From Agromyces ramosus (GTDB lineage Bacteria > Actinomycetota > Actinomycetes > Actinomycetales > Microbacteriaceae), in NCBI RefSeq assembly GCF_004216665.1, contig NZ_SGWY01000002.1:348685-412684 (forward strand): a DNA stretch of 64,000 nt, given 5' to 3'. The translations under genes were made by a program, and so were the position numbers. Every line of letters starts with the position of its first letter. Position 1 is the stretch's first letter. Of the stretch, positions 19,529 through 28,674 are shown one piece after another. A model generated the notes under the pieces. It was not told the origin of the DNA. It did no database searches and saw only the letters and a program-made list of their open reading frames with translations.

Positions 19529-21121
19529 GTGTCAAAGCCGGTCGTGCTGATCGCCGAAGAACTCTCGCCCGCCACCGTCGACGCCCTCGGGCCCGACTTC
19601 GAGATCCGCAACGTCGACGGCACCGACCGTCCCGCGCTCCTCGAGGCGATCGCCGACGCGAACGCGATCCTCGTGCGTTCCGCGACGAAGGTCGACGCCG
19701 AGGCGATCGCCGCCGCGCCGAAGCTCCAGGTGATCGCGCGCGCGGGCGTCGGGCTCGACAACGTCGACATCAAGTCGGCCACGTCGGCGGGCGTCATGGT
19801 CGTGAACGCGCCGACCTCGAACATCATCTCGGCCGCCGAGCTCACGGTCGGCCACATCCTGAGCCTCGCCCGGCACATCCCGGCCGCGCACTCCGCGCTG
19901 GCGCAGGGGGAGTGGAAGCGGTCGCACTACACCGGCGTCGAGCTCTACGAGAAGACCATCGGCATCATCGGACTCGGCCGCATCGGCGCACTCATCGCCG
20001 CTCGCCTCCAGGCGTTCGGCACGGAGGTCATCGCGTACGACCCCTACATCACCGCCGCCCGGGCGCAGCAGCTCGGCGTGCAGACGGTGAGCCTCGACGA
20101 GCTCCTCGAGCGCAGCGACTTCATCACGATCCACATGCCGAAGACGCCCGAGACCACCGGCATGATCTCGACCGAGCAGCTCGCGAAGATGAAGCCGACG
20201 GCCTACGTCGTCAACGTCGCCCGCGGCGGCCTCATCGACGAGGACGCGCTCTACGAGGCCCTCGCGTCGCGCACGATCGCCGGCGCCGGGCTCGACGTGT
20301 TCGTGTCGGAGCCGCCGCGCGAGTCCCCGCTGCTCGCACTGCCGAACGTCATCGTCACGCCGCACCTGGGTGCGTCGACCGACGAGGCACAGGAGAAGGC
20401 GGGCGTGTCGGTGGCGAGGTCCGTGCGCCTCGCGCTGGCCGGCGAGCTCGTTCCCGACGCGGTCAACGTCGCCGGTGGCGTCATCGACCCCTACGTGCGT
20501 CCGGGCATCCCGCTGGTCGAGAAGCTCGGCCAGCTCTTCGCGGGCCTTGCGGATGCCGCGATCACCAGCCTCGACGTCGAGGTGCACGGCGAACTCGTCG
20601 ACTACGACGTGAGCGTGCTGAAGCTGGCCGCGCTGAAGGGCGTGTTCACGAACGTCGTGAGCGAGACCGTGTCGTACGTGAACGCCCCGCTCCTCGCCGA
20701 GCAGCGCGGGATCGACGTGCGCCTGATCGTCGACTCCGACTCGCCGGAGTACCGCAACGTGATCACCCTCGCCGGCGCGCTCGCCGACGGTCGGCAGATC
20801 TCGGTGTCGGGCACCCTCACGGGCACGAAGCAGATCGAGAAGCTCGTCGGCGTGAACGGCTACGAGATCGAGGTGCCGATCGCGACGACCCACATCGTGA
20901 TGCAGTACACCGACCGGCCGGGCATCGTGGCGGTCTACGGCCGCGAGTTCGGCGACGCCGGCATCAACATCGCGGGCATGCAGATCGCACGCCGCGAGGC
21001 CGGCGGCCAGGCGCTCAGCGTGCTCACCGTGGATTCCCCGGTGCCGTCCGACGTGCTCGACCGGGTGCGCGAGGCGATCGAGGCCGACGTGCTCGTCGAG
21101 ATCGACATCACCGAGGAGTAG
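19529..21121 (+). CDS. serA: D-3-phosphoglycerate dehydrogenase
   Basis: This enzyme (530 aa) oxidises 3-phosphoglycerate to 3-phosphohydroxypyruvate, the first step of serine synthesis. It is the long actinobacterial form. Residues 1-310 are the catalytic and NAD-binding domains (IGLGRIGALIAARLQAFG near 145-160; VARGGLIDEDAL; catalytic His in TPHLGASTDEAQ). About 315-450 is the intervening substrate-binding domain. A C-terminal ACT domain (YTDRPGIVAVYGREFGDAGI) is the usual site of serine feedback. The start GTG 19529 has AAGGAA six bases upstream. The gene ends 14 bases inside the convergent TetR gene. Confidence 0.96.
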   Translation: MSKPVVLIAEELSPATVDALGPDFEIRNVDGTDRPALLEAIADANAILVRSATKVDAEAIAAAPKLQVIARAGVGLDNVDIKSATSAGVMVVNAPTSNIISAAELTVGHILSLARHIPAAHSALAQGEWKRSHYTGVELYEKTIGIIGLGRIGALIAARLQAFGTEVIAYDPYITAARAQQLGVQTVSLDELLERSDFITIHMPKTPETTGMISTEQLAKMKPTAYVVNVARGGLIDEDALYEALASRTIAGAGLDVFVSEPPRESPLLALPNVIVTPHLGASTDEAQEKAGVSVARSVRLALAGELVPDAVNVAGGVIDPYVRPGIPLVEKLGQLFAGLADAAITSLDVEVHGELVDYDVSVLKLAALKGVFTNVVSETVSYVNAPLLAEQRGIDVRLIVDSDSPEYRNVITLAGALADGRQISVSGTLTGTKQIEKLVGVNGYEIEVPIATTHIVMQYTDRPGIVAVYGREFGDAGINIAGMQIARREAGGQALSVLTVDSPVPSDVLDRVREAIEADVLVEIDITEE

Positions 21122-21680
21122 TGGGCGGCGGCGCCGTCGCGAGTCGTTCGAGCAGCGCCACGAGGGCGTCCATCTCGTTCGCCCGCGGGGCGTCGACGCC
21201 GAGCTCGTCGTCGTCGCCGTGCAGCGCGGAGTCGTAGTAGAGCCCGTCGCCGATGAGGGTGATCGCGAGTGCGACGGTCGGGTCGGCCACGTGTCGGCCG
21301 ATCGCCTCGAACCAGCGCTCGCGCGCCGAGCGGATGGCTCGTGCGGCGGCCGCGCTGCCCCCCTGCGCGAGCCGGGCGGTGGCGACCACGGCGCGGTCGA
21401 GCGGATGCGCCATCGCGACCGAGGAACGCACGAAGTAGGCGATGGGACCCTCGGGGGCCGTCTCGATGGCGTGCACGTCGTGCTCGACGAGGGCGTCGAG
21501 GCGCCCGATCAGTCCGTCGATCAGCGCGTCCTTCGAGGCGAAGTGGTAGAGGAGCCCGCCCTTCGACACCCCGGCCGCGCGCGCCGTGGCGTCGAGGGTG
21601 GCGGCGCGCTCGCCGTCGTGCACGAGGATCTGCTCGAACGCGTCGAGCACGGCGTCGCGTGCGGCTGGGGGGCGGCTCAT
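21108..21680 (-). CDS. TetR-family repressor of the adjacent MFS pump
   Basis: This 190 aa regulator has an N-terminal TetR helix-turn-helix at about 10-55 (ILVHDGERAATLDATARAAGVSKGG followed by YHFASKDALIDG). The C-terminal ligand domain resembles TetR_C families seen next to drug pumps. The ATG is 7 bases after a minus-strand -10 (TACGAT, 21688-21693), so the message is probably leaderless. It is divergent from an MFS transporter gene. A near-perfect palindrome sits at 21720-21745 between them, which makes repression of the pump the obvious role. Its 3' end overlaps the serA 3' end by 14 bases. Confidence 0.88.
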   Translation of the reverse strand: MSRPPAARDAVLDAFEQILVHDGERAATLDATARAAGVSKGGLLYHFASKDALIDGLIGRLDALVEHDVHAIETAPEGPIAYFVRSSVAMAHPLDRAVVATARLAQGGSAAAARAIRSARERWFEAIGRHVADPTVALAITLIGDGLYYDSALHGDDDELGVDAPRANEMDALVALLERLATAPPPTTPR

Positions 21681-21719
21681 GTGCTCGATCGTAGCGAGCG
21701 GCATCCGGTCACCACCTGA

Positions 21720-21745
21720 TACTATACCGGCTGGACGGTACAGTA
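21720..21745. promoter_or_regulatory. TetR operator (26-bp near-perfect palindrome)
   Basis: The half-sites TACTATACCG (21720-21729) and CGGTACAGTA (21736-21745) are inverted copies with one mismatch, separated by 6 bases. The site fills the promoter region immediately upstream of the MFS start and lies 40 bases from the repressor start, so it can control both genes. Confidence 0.75.
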
Positions 21746-21757
21746 ATGGAAGCCGAG

Positions 21758-23341
21758 ATGACGAACACCACGCAGCCCGCGACCCAGCCGATCGAGCACG
21801 CGACGAACCACGTCGCGCACGTCGACCCGGGTCGGCCGTCGCGCGCGCCGCGACGCGCCTGGTTCGCCCTCGTCGTGCTGATGCTTCCGGTGCTGCTCGT
21901 CTCGGTGGACAACACCGTGCTGAGCTTCGCCCTGCCCGCCATCTCACGCGACCTCGCGCCGACGGCAGCGCAGCAGCTCTGGATCATCGACGCCTACCCG
22001 CTCGTGCTGGCGGGGCTGCTCGTCGGCATGGGCAGCGCGGGCGATCGGTTCGGGCGCCGCAGGCTGCTGCTGATCGGCTCGACCGGTTTCGCCGTGGTCT
22101 CCGTCCTGGCCGCCTTCGCGCCCACCGCCGAGTCGCTCATCGCCGCGCGTGCGGCGCTCGGCTTCTTCGGGGCCATGCTGATGCCGTCGACGCTGTCGCT
22201 GCTCCGTGCGGTCTTCACCGACCGTGAGCAGCGTCGCCTCGCCATCGCGATCTGGGCGTCGGGCTTCGCGGCGGGCAGTGCGCTCGGTCCCCTCGTCGGC
22301 GGCCTGCTGCTCGAGCACTTCGCCTGGGGCTCGGTGTTCCTGCTCGCGGTGCCGGTGCTCGTGCCGATGCTCGTGCTCGTGCCCCTGCTCATCCCCGAGA
22401 GCCGCGACCCCGCGCCGGGCCGCATCGACGTCGTGAGCATCGTGCTGTCGCTCGCGGCGATGGGGCCGATCGTCTACGGCGTCAAGTCGCTGGCGACCGA
22501 TGGCGTCGACGGGTTCGGCGTGCAGGCCATCGTGCTCGGCACGTTCTGCGCGATCTGGTTCGTGCGGCGGCAGCTCCGCAGCGATTCGCCCATGCTCGAC
22601 GTGCGACTGTTCCGCCTGGGCTCGTTCGGCGGCGGCGTGCTCGTGAACCTCCTGAGCGTGGTCGCGCTCGTGGGCTTCCTCTACTTCGTCTCGCAGCACC
22701 TGCAGCTCATCGCCGGGCTCAGCCCGGTGGAGGCCGGACTCGCACTGCTGCCCGGCCTCGTCGCCATGATCGCGGCCGGCCTCGTGGTCGTGCCGATCGC
22801 CCGTCGGATCCGCCCGCGACTGCTCGTGCCGGTGGCGCTGGGCCTCTCGGCCGCCGGGTACCTCGTGATCGCCCTCGGCGCGAACTCGGGGTCGATCGCC
22901 CCGATCATCCTCGCCTTCGTGCTGCTCGGGGTCGGCATCGGCGCCGCCGAGACGGTCTCGAACGAGCTGATCCTCTCGAGCGCGCCGCCGGCGAAGGCCG
23001 GAGCGGCGTCCGCGGTGTCCGAGACCGCCTACGAGCTCGGGGCCGTGCTCGGCACGGCGGTGCTGGGCAGCATCCTCGCCGCGCAGTTCCGGGCCGGCAT
23101 CGCGCTGCCGTCGGTCCTCACCCATCCACAGGCGGATGCCGCGCGCGAGACGCTCGCGGGCGCCATGACCGTCGCCGAGGAACTGCCCCCGTCGATCGGC
23201 GCCGAGCTCGCGGCATCCGCTGCCCGCGCCTTCGACGGCGGAGTCGTGGTGACCTCCCTCATCGGCGTCGCGCTGATGATCGCGGCCGCGGTCGTCGCGG
23301 CGATCGCGCTGCGCAATCCGGCGCCGTCCCGAGCGGACTGA
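21758..23341 (+). CDS. MFS drug-efflux transporter, DHA2 (14-helix) family
   Basis: This 527 aa proton-coupled exporter belongs to the EmrB/QacA type. The motif AGLLVGMGSAGDRFGRRRLLLIG corresponds to MFS motif A (loop 2-3). Motif C-like GFAAGSALGPLVGGLLLEHFAWGSVFL is in helix 5, and about 14 helices are predicted. GGAAG lies 5 bases before ATG 21758, so I prefer this start. The ATG at 21746 abuts the operator and would add four residues. It is divergent from its probable TetR repressor. Substrates cannot be predicted beyond small hydrophobic or cationic compounds. Confidence 0.88.
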   Translation: MTNTTQPATQPIEHATNHVAHVDPGRPSRAPRRAWFALVVLMLPVLLVSVDNTVLSFALPAISRDLAPTAAQQLWIIDAYPLVLAGLLVGMGSAGDRFGRRRLLLIGSTGFAVVSVLAAFAPTAESLIAARAALGFFGAMLMPSTLSLLRAVFTDREQRRLAIAIWASGFAAGSALGPLVGGLLLEHFAWGSVFLLAVPVLVPMLVLVPLLIPESRDPAPGRIDVVSIVLSLAAMGPIVYGVKSLATDGVDGFGVQAIVLGTFCAIWFVRRQLRSDSPMLDVRLFRLGSFGGGVLVNLLSVVALVGFLYFVSQHLQLIAGLSPVEAGLALLPGLVAMIAAGLVVVPIARRIRPRLLVPVALGLSAAGYLVIALGANSGSIAPIILAFVLLGVGIGAAETVSNELILSSAPPAKAGAASAVSETAYELGAVLGTAVLGSILAAQFRAGIALPSVLTHPQADAARETLAGAMTVAEELPPSIGAELAASAARAFDGGVVVTSLIGVALMIAAAVVAAIALRNPAPSRAD

Positions 23342-23357
23342 CGACCGCGGCCGACGG

Positions 23358-23690
23358 TTGCCGAATCTCGTTTCGCAGAGCACACTGAGGGCGACCGTCG
23401 GATTCCTCTTCGCCGCTCTGCACCCCGACGTGCTCGTCTCGAGCACCAGCGGTGCGAACAGCCTCACCGTCGCGGGCACCGCGTCGAGTGAGTACGCGCT
23501 CACGGTGATGACCGTCGTCGCCGCCGTGTGCTTCCCGCTGGTGCTCCTCTACCAGAGTTACACGTACGTGGTCTTCCGTCACCGCATCACGGGCACGGCG
23601 ACGCAGGTCGACGCGACGCAGGTCGACGCGACGCAGGTCGGAGCGACGCAGGCGGGTACGACGGACGAGCGGCCGCCGCCCTCCTCCTGA
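23358..23690 (+). pseudogene. 3' remnant of cydB (cytochrome bd oxidase subunit II)
   Basis: The readable frame (from TTG 23358, 110 codons) contains about 75 residues matching the end of CydB. These are FAALHPDVLVSST, SLTVAGTASSEYALTVMTVVA and CFPLVLLYQSYTYVVFRHRI, equivalent to the last helices of that roughly 340-residue protein. Everything upstream is missing, and no cydA, cydC or cydD is nearby. The frame upstream runs into the MFS gene without any CydB similarity. After the CydB part come four copies of a 15-bp repeat encoding (A/G)TQVD-like units. I infer a deletion remnant, although a short membrane peptide could still be made. Confidence 0.65.
23598..23657 (+). repeat. 15-bp tandem repeat, four copies
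   Basis: GCGACGCAGGTCGAC is repeated at 23598, 23613, 23628 and 23643. The first two copies are identical, and the last two diverge at the end. It encodes ATQVD-type pentapeptides at the end of the cydB remnant. Confidence 0.85.
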
Positions 23691-23702
23691 GGGCGGCGGC
23701 CG
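23670..23702. terminator. Bidirectional terminator after the cydB remnant
   Basis: CGGCCGCCGCCCTC (23670-23683) pairs perfectly with GAGGGCGGCGGCCG (23689-23702) over 14 bp with a 5-base loop. It overlaps the stop of the remnant and lies between two converging genes. Confidence 0.75.
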
Positions 23703-23717
23703 TTCGATGCATGCGGC

Positions 23718-23981
23718 TCAGAGCACGTTGGGCTCGTCGGGAGCCGAGTGCTCGTTCCGCACGACCCGGTCGCCCGTGGCGGGGTCCACACTCGTGTGCG
23801 AGGTCGTCACCGAGCGGCGGCGACGCGCCAGCAGGACGATGCCCAGGATGATGATGATCGCGCCGGCGATCATGAGGATGTAGCCGACCAGCTGGAGGTT
23901 GATCCAGTCGACGGCGAGATTCAGCGCGAACGCGAGGATCGCGCCGATGACGAAGAGCACGATACCGAGACCGAGACTCAT
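23718..23981 (-). CDS. Small two-helix membrane protein, DUF6458-like
   Basis: This 87 aa protein has two membrane helices (about 4-24, LGIVLFVIGAILAFALNLAV, and 30-52, VGYILMIAGAIIIILGIVLLA). A basic RRRR stop-transfer and a hydrophilic tail with DPATGDRVVRNEHS follow. It resembles the DUF6458 family of actinobacterial membrane proteins of unknown function. GCAGGA lies 8 bases upstream of the start ATG. It is transcribed alone, converging on the cydB remnant. Confidence 0.75.
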   Translation of the reverse strand: MSLGLGIVLFVIGAILAFALNLAVDWINLQLVGYILMIAGAIIIILGIVLLARRRRSVTTSHTSVDPATGDRVVRNEHSAPDEPNVL

Positions 23982-24120
23982 GGTGGGGGTCCTGCTTTCT
24001 CTCCGGCGGCTTCGGGCGCCGCTGTTCGATGAGGCGGATACCTCGTCCTGAGCCCGAGTGTATCGATCGGCCTCCCGAGCGGACAGTACGCTGGGAGGGC
24101 TGGCGCACGAAGGAGAATCC

Positions 24121-25182
24121 ATGGTAGGCACGGTCAGGCTCGCGGTCATCCCGGGCGACGGCATCGGTCCCGAGGTGGTCGGCGAGGCGCTCAGGGCGCT
24201 CGACGCGGCCGTCGCCGGAAGCGACGTCGCCTTCGAGCAGACGCCGTTCTCCCTGGGCGCGGCGCGCTACCTCGAGACGGGCGACGTGCTGACCGACGAC
24301 GACCTCGCCGCGATCAAGGAGCACGACGCGATCCTGCTCGGCGCGGTGGGCGGTGTCCCCGGCGACCCCAGGCTCGCCGGCGCGAACATCGAGCGCGGAC
24401 TCCTGCTGAAGCTGCGGTTCGAGCTCGACCACTACGTGAACCTGCGTCCGACCGTGCTGCATCCTGGCGTATCCAGCCCGCTCGCCCACCCGGGCGAGGT
24501 CGACTTCGTCGTCGTGCGCGAGGGCACCGAGGGTCCCTACGTGGGCAACGGCGGCGCGATCCGGGTCGGCACGCCGGCCGAGGTCGCGAACGAGGTCTCG
24601 GTGAACACCGCCTACGGGGTCGAGCGCGTCGTGCGCTACGCGTTCGCCGCGGCATCCGATCGCCCGCGCAAGCGGCTCACGCTCGTGCACAAGACCAACG
24701 TGCTCGTCTTCGCCGGGTCGCTCTGGAAGCGCACGGTCGACGCCGTCGCGGCCGAGTATCCCGATGTCGCGGTCGACTACCTGCACGTCGACGCCGCGAC
24801 CATCTTCCTCGTCACCGATCCTGCTAGATTCGATGTCATCGTCACGGACAACCTCTTCGGCGACATCCTCACCGACCTCGCCGGCGCGATCAGCGGCGGC
24901 ATCGGCCTGGCGGCCTCGGGCAACATCAACCCCGACGGCCGGTTCCCGAGCATGTTCGAGCCGGTCCACGGCTCGGCACCCGACATCGCCGGGAAGGGCA
25001 TCGCCGACCCCACCGCCGCGATCCTCTCCGTCGCCCTGCTGCTCGACCACCTGGGTCACCCCGAGCAGGCGGCGAAGGTGCAGCGGGCGGTCGCCGCCGA
25101 CATCGCCGAGCGCGGTGACATGAGACGCTCGACCTCCGAGGTCGGCGACGCGATCGTCGCCCGCATCGGCGCACACGATTGA
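24121..25182 (+). CDS. leuB: 3-isopropylmalate dehydrogenase
   Basis: This 353 aa enzyme oxidises 3-isopropylmalate with NAD+ to the precursor of 2-oxoisocaproate in leucine synthesis. Motifs seen are [72 protein letters not shown] and [22 protein letters not shown] stands 3 bases before the ATG, which leaves little doubt about the start. A -10 box TACGCT (24087-24092) precedes it. ilvE follows 25 bases downstream, so the last two steps of leucine synthesis are paired here, apart from leuCD at 54022. Confidence 0.96.
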   Translation: MVGTVRLAVIPGDGIGPEVVGEALRALDAAVAGSDVAFEQTPFSLGAARYLETGDVLTDDDLAAIKEHDAILLGAVGGVPGDPRLAGANIERGLLLKLRFELDHYVNLRPTVLHPGVSSPLAHPGEVDFVVVREGTEGPYVGNGGAIRVGTPAEVANEVSVNTAYGVERVVRYAFAAASDRPRKRLTLVHKTNVLVFAGSLWKRTVDAVAAEYPDVAVDYLHVDAATIFLVTDPARFDVIVTDNLFGDILTDLAGAISGGIGLAASGNINPDGRFPSMFEPVHGSAPDIAGKGIADPTAAILSVALLLDHLGHPEQAAKVQRAVAADIAERGDMRRSTSEVGDAIVARIGAHD

Positions 25183-25207
25183 CCAGCGCATCCGAAGGAC
25201 GGAAACC

Positions 25208-26323
25208 ATGACCATCAACCTCCCGCTCCAGGCACCATCCGCGGCCGGGCTCACCTGGAACGTCACCCGCAACGACGCGGCGAAGAGCGACGCCGAGCGC
25301 GACGCGGTGCTCGCCGACCCGGGCTTCGGCAACCACTTCACCGACCACATGGTCGACCTGTGCTGGTCGGAGAAGGGCGGATGGCACCGGCCCCGCGTCT
25401 CGCCGTACGGCCCGATCCAGCTCGAGCCATCGGCCGCGGTGCTGCACTACGCCCAGGAGATCTTCGAGGGGCTGAAGGCCTACCGCCACGCCGACGGGTC
25501 GATCTGGACGTTCCGCCCCTACGAGAACGCCGCACGGATGCAGCGCTCGGCCGCGCGACTCGCGCTGCCCGAGCTGCCGAGCGAGTTCTTCATCGACTCG
25601 TTGCGCCAGTTGATCGCCGTCGACGGCGCCTGGGTGCCGACGGCCCCCGAGACGAGCCTCTACCTTCGCCCGTTCATGTTCGCGAAGGAGGCGTTCCTCG
25701 GCGTGCGCCCCGCGAAGAAGGTCGCCTACTACCTCATCGCGAGCCCCGCCGGCGCCTACTTCCACGGCGGCGTGCAGCCCGTCTCGATCTGGCTCTCCAC
25801 GAAGTACGCGCGCGCCGGCAAGGGCGGCACGGGTGCGGCGAAGACCGGCGGCAACTACGCGTCGAGCCTGCTGCCGCAGTCCGAGGCTGCCGAGCACGGA
25901 TGCCAGCAGGTGCTGTTCCTCGACGAGGGCACGTACCTCGAGGAGCTCGGCGGCATGAACGTCGTGCTCGTCTACCGCGACGGCACGCTCGTGACCCCCG
26001 AGTCGGACTCGATCCTCGAGGGCATCACGCGCGACTCGGTGCTGCAGCTCGCGAAGGACCGCGGCCACACGGTCGAGAGCCGCAAGGTGACCATCGACGA
26101 GTGGCGCGAGGGTGCGGCATCCGGCGACATCGTGGGCGCGTTCGCGTGCGGCACGGCCGCCGTGATCACGCCCATCGGCCGGCTGCTCGCCGAGGACTTC
26201 GAGATCGTGCACTCGGGCTCTGGCGCGTCGGAGCTCGCGCTCTCGTTGCGCGAGGAGCTCACCGGCATCCAGTACGGACGCGTCGAGGACCGCCACGGCT
26301 GGATGACCCGGCTCGACGGCTGA
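25208..26323 (+). CDS. ilvE: Branched-chain amino acid aminotransferase
   Basis: This 371 aa class IV PLP enzyme performs the last step of valine, leucine and isoleucine synthesis by transferring the amino group from glutamate. Motifs are the [14 protein letters not shown] region, the PLP lysine in [15 protein letters not shown] (near residue 215), [16 protein letters not shown] and [11 protein letters not shown]. The length matches the long actinobacterial form. AAGGA lies about 9 bases upstream of the ATG. The stop shares one base with the next ATG (TGATG), so the GNAT gene is translationally coupled. Confidence 0.96.
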   Translation: MTINLPLQAPSAAGLTWNVTRNDAAKSDAERDAVLADPGFGNHFTDHMVDLCWSEKGGWHRPRVSPYGPIQLEPSAAVLHYAQEIFEGLKAYRHADGSIWTFRPYENAARMQRSAARLALPELPSEFFIDSLRQLIAVDGAWVPTAPETSLYLRPFMFAKEAFLGVRPAKKVAYYLIASPAGAYFHGGVQPVSIWLSTKYARAGKGGTGAAKTGGNYASSLLPQSEAAEHGCQQVLFLDEGTYLEELGGMNVVLVYRDGTLVTPESDSILEGITRDSVLQLAKDRGHTVESRKVTIDEWREGAASGDIVGAFACGTAAVITPIGRLLAEDFEIVHSGSGASELALSLREELTGIQYGRVEDRHGWMTRLDG

Positions 26324-26793
26324 TGGCGGGCACGGTCATCCGGCCGTTCCGCCGTGACGACACCGAGCCGGTGGTCGCGCTCTGGCGCGCCGCCGGGCTC
26401 GTGGTGCCGTGGAACGACCCGTACCGCGACATCGAGCGCAAGCTCACGGTGCAGCCCGAGCTCTTCCTCGTCGCGGAGCACGCCTCGGTCGACGGTGCGC
26501 CGACCGTGGTCGGCGCGGCCATGATCGGCTACGACGGGCATCGCGGGTGGGTGAACTACCTCGCGGTCGACGAGTCGCGGCGCGGCGAGGGCCTGGGCGC
26601 GGCGATCATGGCGGAGGCCGAGCGGCTCCTCGTCGAGCGGGGCTGCCCGAAGCTCAACCTGCAGGTGCGGTCGACGAACCAGGGCGTGATCGACTGGTAC
26701 CGCTCGCTCGGCTTCGAACCCGACCGTGCGGTGAGCCTCGGCAAGCGGCTGATCGCCGACGGCGAGCCCGGGCCCTCCGGCGCCGCCCCGTAG
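26323..26793 (+). CDS. GNAT-family N-acetyltransferase (YpeA-like)
   Basis: This 156 aa acetyltransferase has a standard GNAT fold. The acetyl-CoA pyrophosphate loop is seen in SRRGEGLGAAIMAEAERLL (near residues 82-100), followed by KLNLQVRSTNQGVIDWYRSLGF. The N-terminus (VIRPFRRDDTEPVVALWRAAG) is YpeA-like. The substrate is unknown. The start overlaps the ilvE stop by one base. The TAG stop at 26791-26793 also forms the first three bases of the -10 box of the next gene. Confidence 0.88.
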   Translation: MAGTVIRPFRRDDTEPVVALWRAAGLVVPWNDPYRDIERKLTVQPELFLVAEHASVDGAPTVVGAAMIGYDGHRGWVNYLAVDESRRGEGLGAAIMAEAERLLVERGCPKLNLQVRSTNQGVIDWYRSLGFEPDRAVSLGKRLIADGEPGPSGAAP

Positions 26794-26796
26794 GCT
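26791..26796 (+). promoter_or_regulatory. -10 box for the FAH-family gene, built on the upstream stop codon
   Basis: TAGGCT starts with the TAG stop of the GNAT gene and ends 6 bases before ATG 26803. This fits a leaderless start. Confidence 0.6.
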
Positions 26797-26802
26797 GGTC
26801 GC

Positions 26803-27576
26803 ATGAAGATCGCGCGCTTCTCCCACGGCGACACCATCGCATTCGGCATCGTCGACGAGGAGGAGGACGAGCTCGTGGTCCTCAAGGCCGACCCGATGTT
26901 CGCGGGGTACGAGCCGACGGGGGAGCGGGTTCCGCTCGGCGAGGTCAAGCTGCTCGCGCCGGTCATCCCGCGTTCGAAGATCGTGGCGGTCGGGAAGAAC
27001 TACCGCGAGCACGCCGCCGAGATGGGCGGCGAGGCGCCGGCGGAACCGTTGCTCTTCCTCAAGCCGAACACCTCGGTGATCGGGCCCGGCGAGCCGATCG
27101 TGCTCCCGGTGCAGAGCGACCGCGTCGAGCACGAGGGCGAGGTCGCCGTCGTCATCGGGCGGATCGCGAAGCACGTCGCCGAGGCGGATGCCGCGAACGT
27201 GATCTTCGGTTACACGATCGCGAACGACGTGACCGCGCGCGACCTGCAGCAGCGCGACGGTCAGTGGACCCGGGCCAAGGGCTTCGACACGTTCTGCCCG
27301 CTCGGCCCGGTGATCGACACGGACCTCGACCTCGAGGGCGGCACGATCGAGGCGAGCGTGAACGGCGAACGCCGCCAGGAGGGCCGCCTCGCCGACATGG
27401 TGCACTCGATCCCGGCGATCGTGGCCTATGCGTCGAGCGTGTTCACGCTGCTCCCGGGCGACGTGATCCTCACGGGCACCCCGGCGGGCGTCGGCCCGAT
27501 CGTCGACGGCGACACCGTCGAGGTCACGGTCTCGGGCCTCGGCACGCTCTCGAACCCGGTGCGCGGCCCGCGCTGA
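26803..27576 (+). CDS. Fumarylacetoacetate hydrolase (FAH) family protein
   Basis: The product is a 257 aa FAH-superfamily enzyme, related to decarboxylases, hydratases and acylpyruvases of aromatic and keto-acid breakdown. A short N-terminal domain (1-55) precedes the catalytic fold. Diagnostic motifs are [42 protein letters not shown] (metal-binding Glu residues), [27 protein letters not shown] and [12 protein letters not shown]. The ATG follows TAGGCT by 6 bases. The exact substrate is not predictable; oxaloacetate or acylpyruvate activity is common for proteins of this size. It converges on an aminotransferase gene across a long hairpin. Confidence 0.85.
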   Translation: MKIARFSHGDTIAFGIVDEEEDELVVLKADPMFAGYEPTGERVPLGEVKLLAPVIPRSKIVAVGKNYREHAAEMGGEAPAEPLLFLKPNTSVIGPGEPIVLPVQSDRVEHEGEVAVVIGRIAKHVAEADAANVIFGYTIANDVTARDLQQRDGQWTRAKGFDTFCPLGPVIDTDLDLEGGTIEASVNGERRQEGRLADMVHSIPAIVAYASSVFTLLPGDVILTGTPAGVGPIVDGDTVEVTVSGLGTLSNPVRGPR

Positions 27577-27581
27577 GCGAC

Positions 27582-27624
27582 GGCGGCGTCACGCCTCGGG
27601 CGGGGCGAGCGGCGTGCCGCCGCC
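27582..27624. terminator. Bidirectional terminator between convergent genes
   Basis: GGCGGCGTCACGCC (27582-27595) pairs with GGCGTGCCGCCGCC (27611-27624) with one mismatch. An outer 9-bp stem, CGCTGAGCG (27571-27579) with CGCTCAGCG (27634-27642), contains the stop codons of both flanking genes. Confidence 0.7.
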
Positions 27625-27636
27625 GCATCCGCCCGC

Positions 27637-28668
27637 TCAGCGACCGAGCGTCGTCGCGGCGAGGTCGACGTCCTCGTCGTCGTTCCAGAGGTGGAACGCC
27701 AGCCGGGCGCGCCCGGCGCGGCCCGACGCGGTGATGCCGGCGGCGCCGAGTGCCGCCAGCTCCGCGCCGTCGGCGTCGGGCCAGGTGACGATCGCGCTGT
27801 CCGACGGTGCCATGCCGATGCGCTCCCGGAAGGCGTTCGCAAGGCCGACCGAGTGGGCGCGCACGTCTTCGGCATCGAGTGCGGCGGCGAATCCGAGGGC
27901 GGCCTCCGCACCGACCCACGCGTGCCAGGCGGGGGAGACGTCGAATCGGCTCGCATCGTCGGCGAGGTGCAGGTCGGGGCCGTAGCACGACGCCCACGGA
28001 TCGGTGCCCGAGTACCATCCCGCGGTGAGCGGCGTGATCTCGGCGAGCGCGCGCGGCGAGAGCGCCGCGAACGCCGCCCCGCGCGGGGCGCACAGCCACT
28101 TGTAGGCGTGGCAGACGATGAGGTCGGCCTCGAGGTCGGTGGTCGGCAGCCATCCGGTGGCCTGCGTGGTGTCGACCAGCACCCGCGCGTCGACGGCGCG
28201 CGCGGCCTCGGCCACGGATGCCGCGTCGGCCACGTCGCCCGTGGCGGACTGCACGAGCGAGTACGACGCCATCCAGGTGTCGGGGCCGATCGCATCGGCG
28301 AGGTCGGCCAGCGGCACGTGGCGCACGCGGAGGTCGCCCCGCGCGAGGAACGGGCCGACGACCGAGGAGAAGTCGCCGTCGACGCAGACCACCTCCGCGC
28401 CGGCCGGGGCGGATGCCGCGGCGAGTCCCGCGAACACGGAGACCTGCGATCCCGTGGCGACCCGCGCGGGATCGACGCCGAGCAATGTCGCGGCGTGACC
28501 GCGGGCACGCTCGAGGGCCGCCGAGTACTCGGACGCCGCCGCGGTGCCCGTCGCCCAGCGCTCGAGGTCGAGGCGCAGCGCCTCACGCGTGACGTCGGCG
28601 GGGAGGCCGAGCGTGCAGGCGGCGAGGTAGCCGCGCCCGGCGGCGAATCGGTCACGGAGGGAGGACAT
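27637..28668 (-). CDS. Class V PLP-dependent aminotransferase / desulfurase-like protein
   Basis: This 343 aa enzyme has the fold of class V aminotransferases and cysteine desulfurases. The PLP region reads VLVDTTQATGW, then DLIVCHAYKWLCAPRG, in which K is the Schiff-base lysine. GSQVSVFAGLAA near residue 90 is the phosphate-cup segment. No desulfurase cysteine loop is obvious, so an aminotransferase or kynureninase-like lyase is more likely. A probable -10 (GAGACT on the minus strand, 28675-28680) lies 6 bases before the ATG. It is divergent from a LysR regulator that probably controls it. Confidence 0.78.
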   Translation of the reverse strand: MSSLRDRFAAGRGYLAACTLGLPADVTREALRLDLERWATGTAAASEYSAALERARGHAATLLGVDPARVATGSQVSVFAGLAAASAPAGAEVVCVDGDFSSVVGPFLARGDLRVRHVPLADLADAIGPDTWMASYSLVQSATGDVADAASVAEAARAVDARVLVDTTQATGWLPTTDLEADLIVCHAYKWLCAPRGAAFAALSPRALAEITPLTAGWYSGTDPWASCYGPDLHLADDASRFDVSPAWHAWVGAEAALGFAAALDAEDVRAHSVGLANAFRERIGMAPSDSAIVTWPDADGAELAALGAAGITASGRAGRARLAFHLWNDDEDVDLAATTLGR

Positions 28669-28674
28669 GCCACC

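Noticed and set aside
21108..21121. Possible misassembly where serA and the TetR gene overlap
   Set aside because: Both C-termini look normal, and short convergent overlaps are common in this compact genome (also thiL/rsmD and ddl/DUF3515).
23598..23657. Possible CRISPR or integration repeat
   Set aside because: The 15-bp units are directly adjacent, stay in one reading frame and encode pentapeptides. This is a minisatellite.
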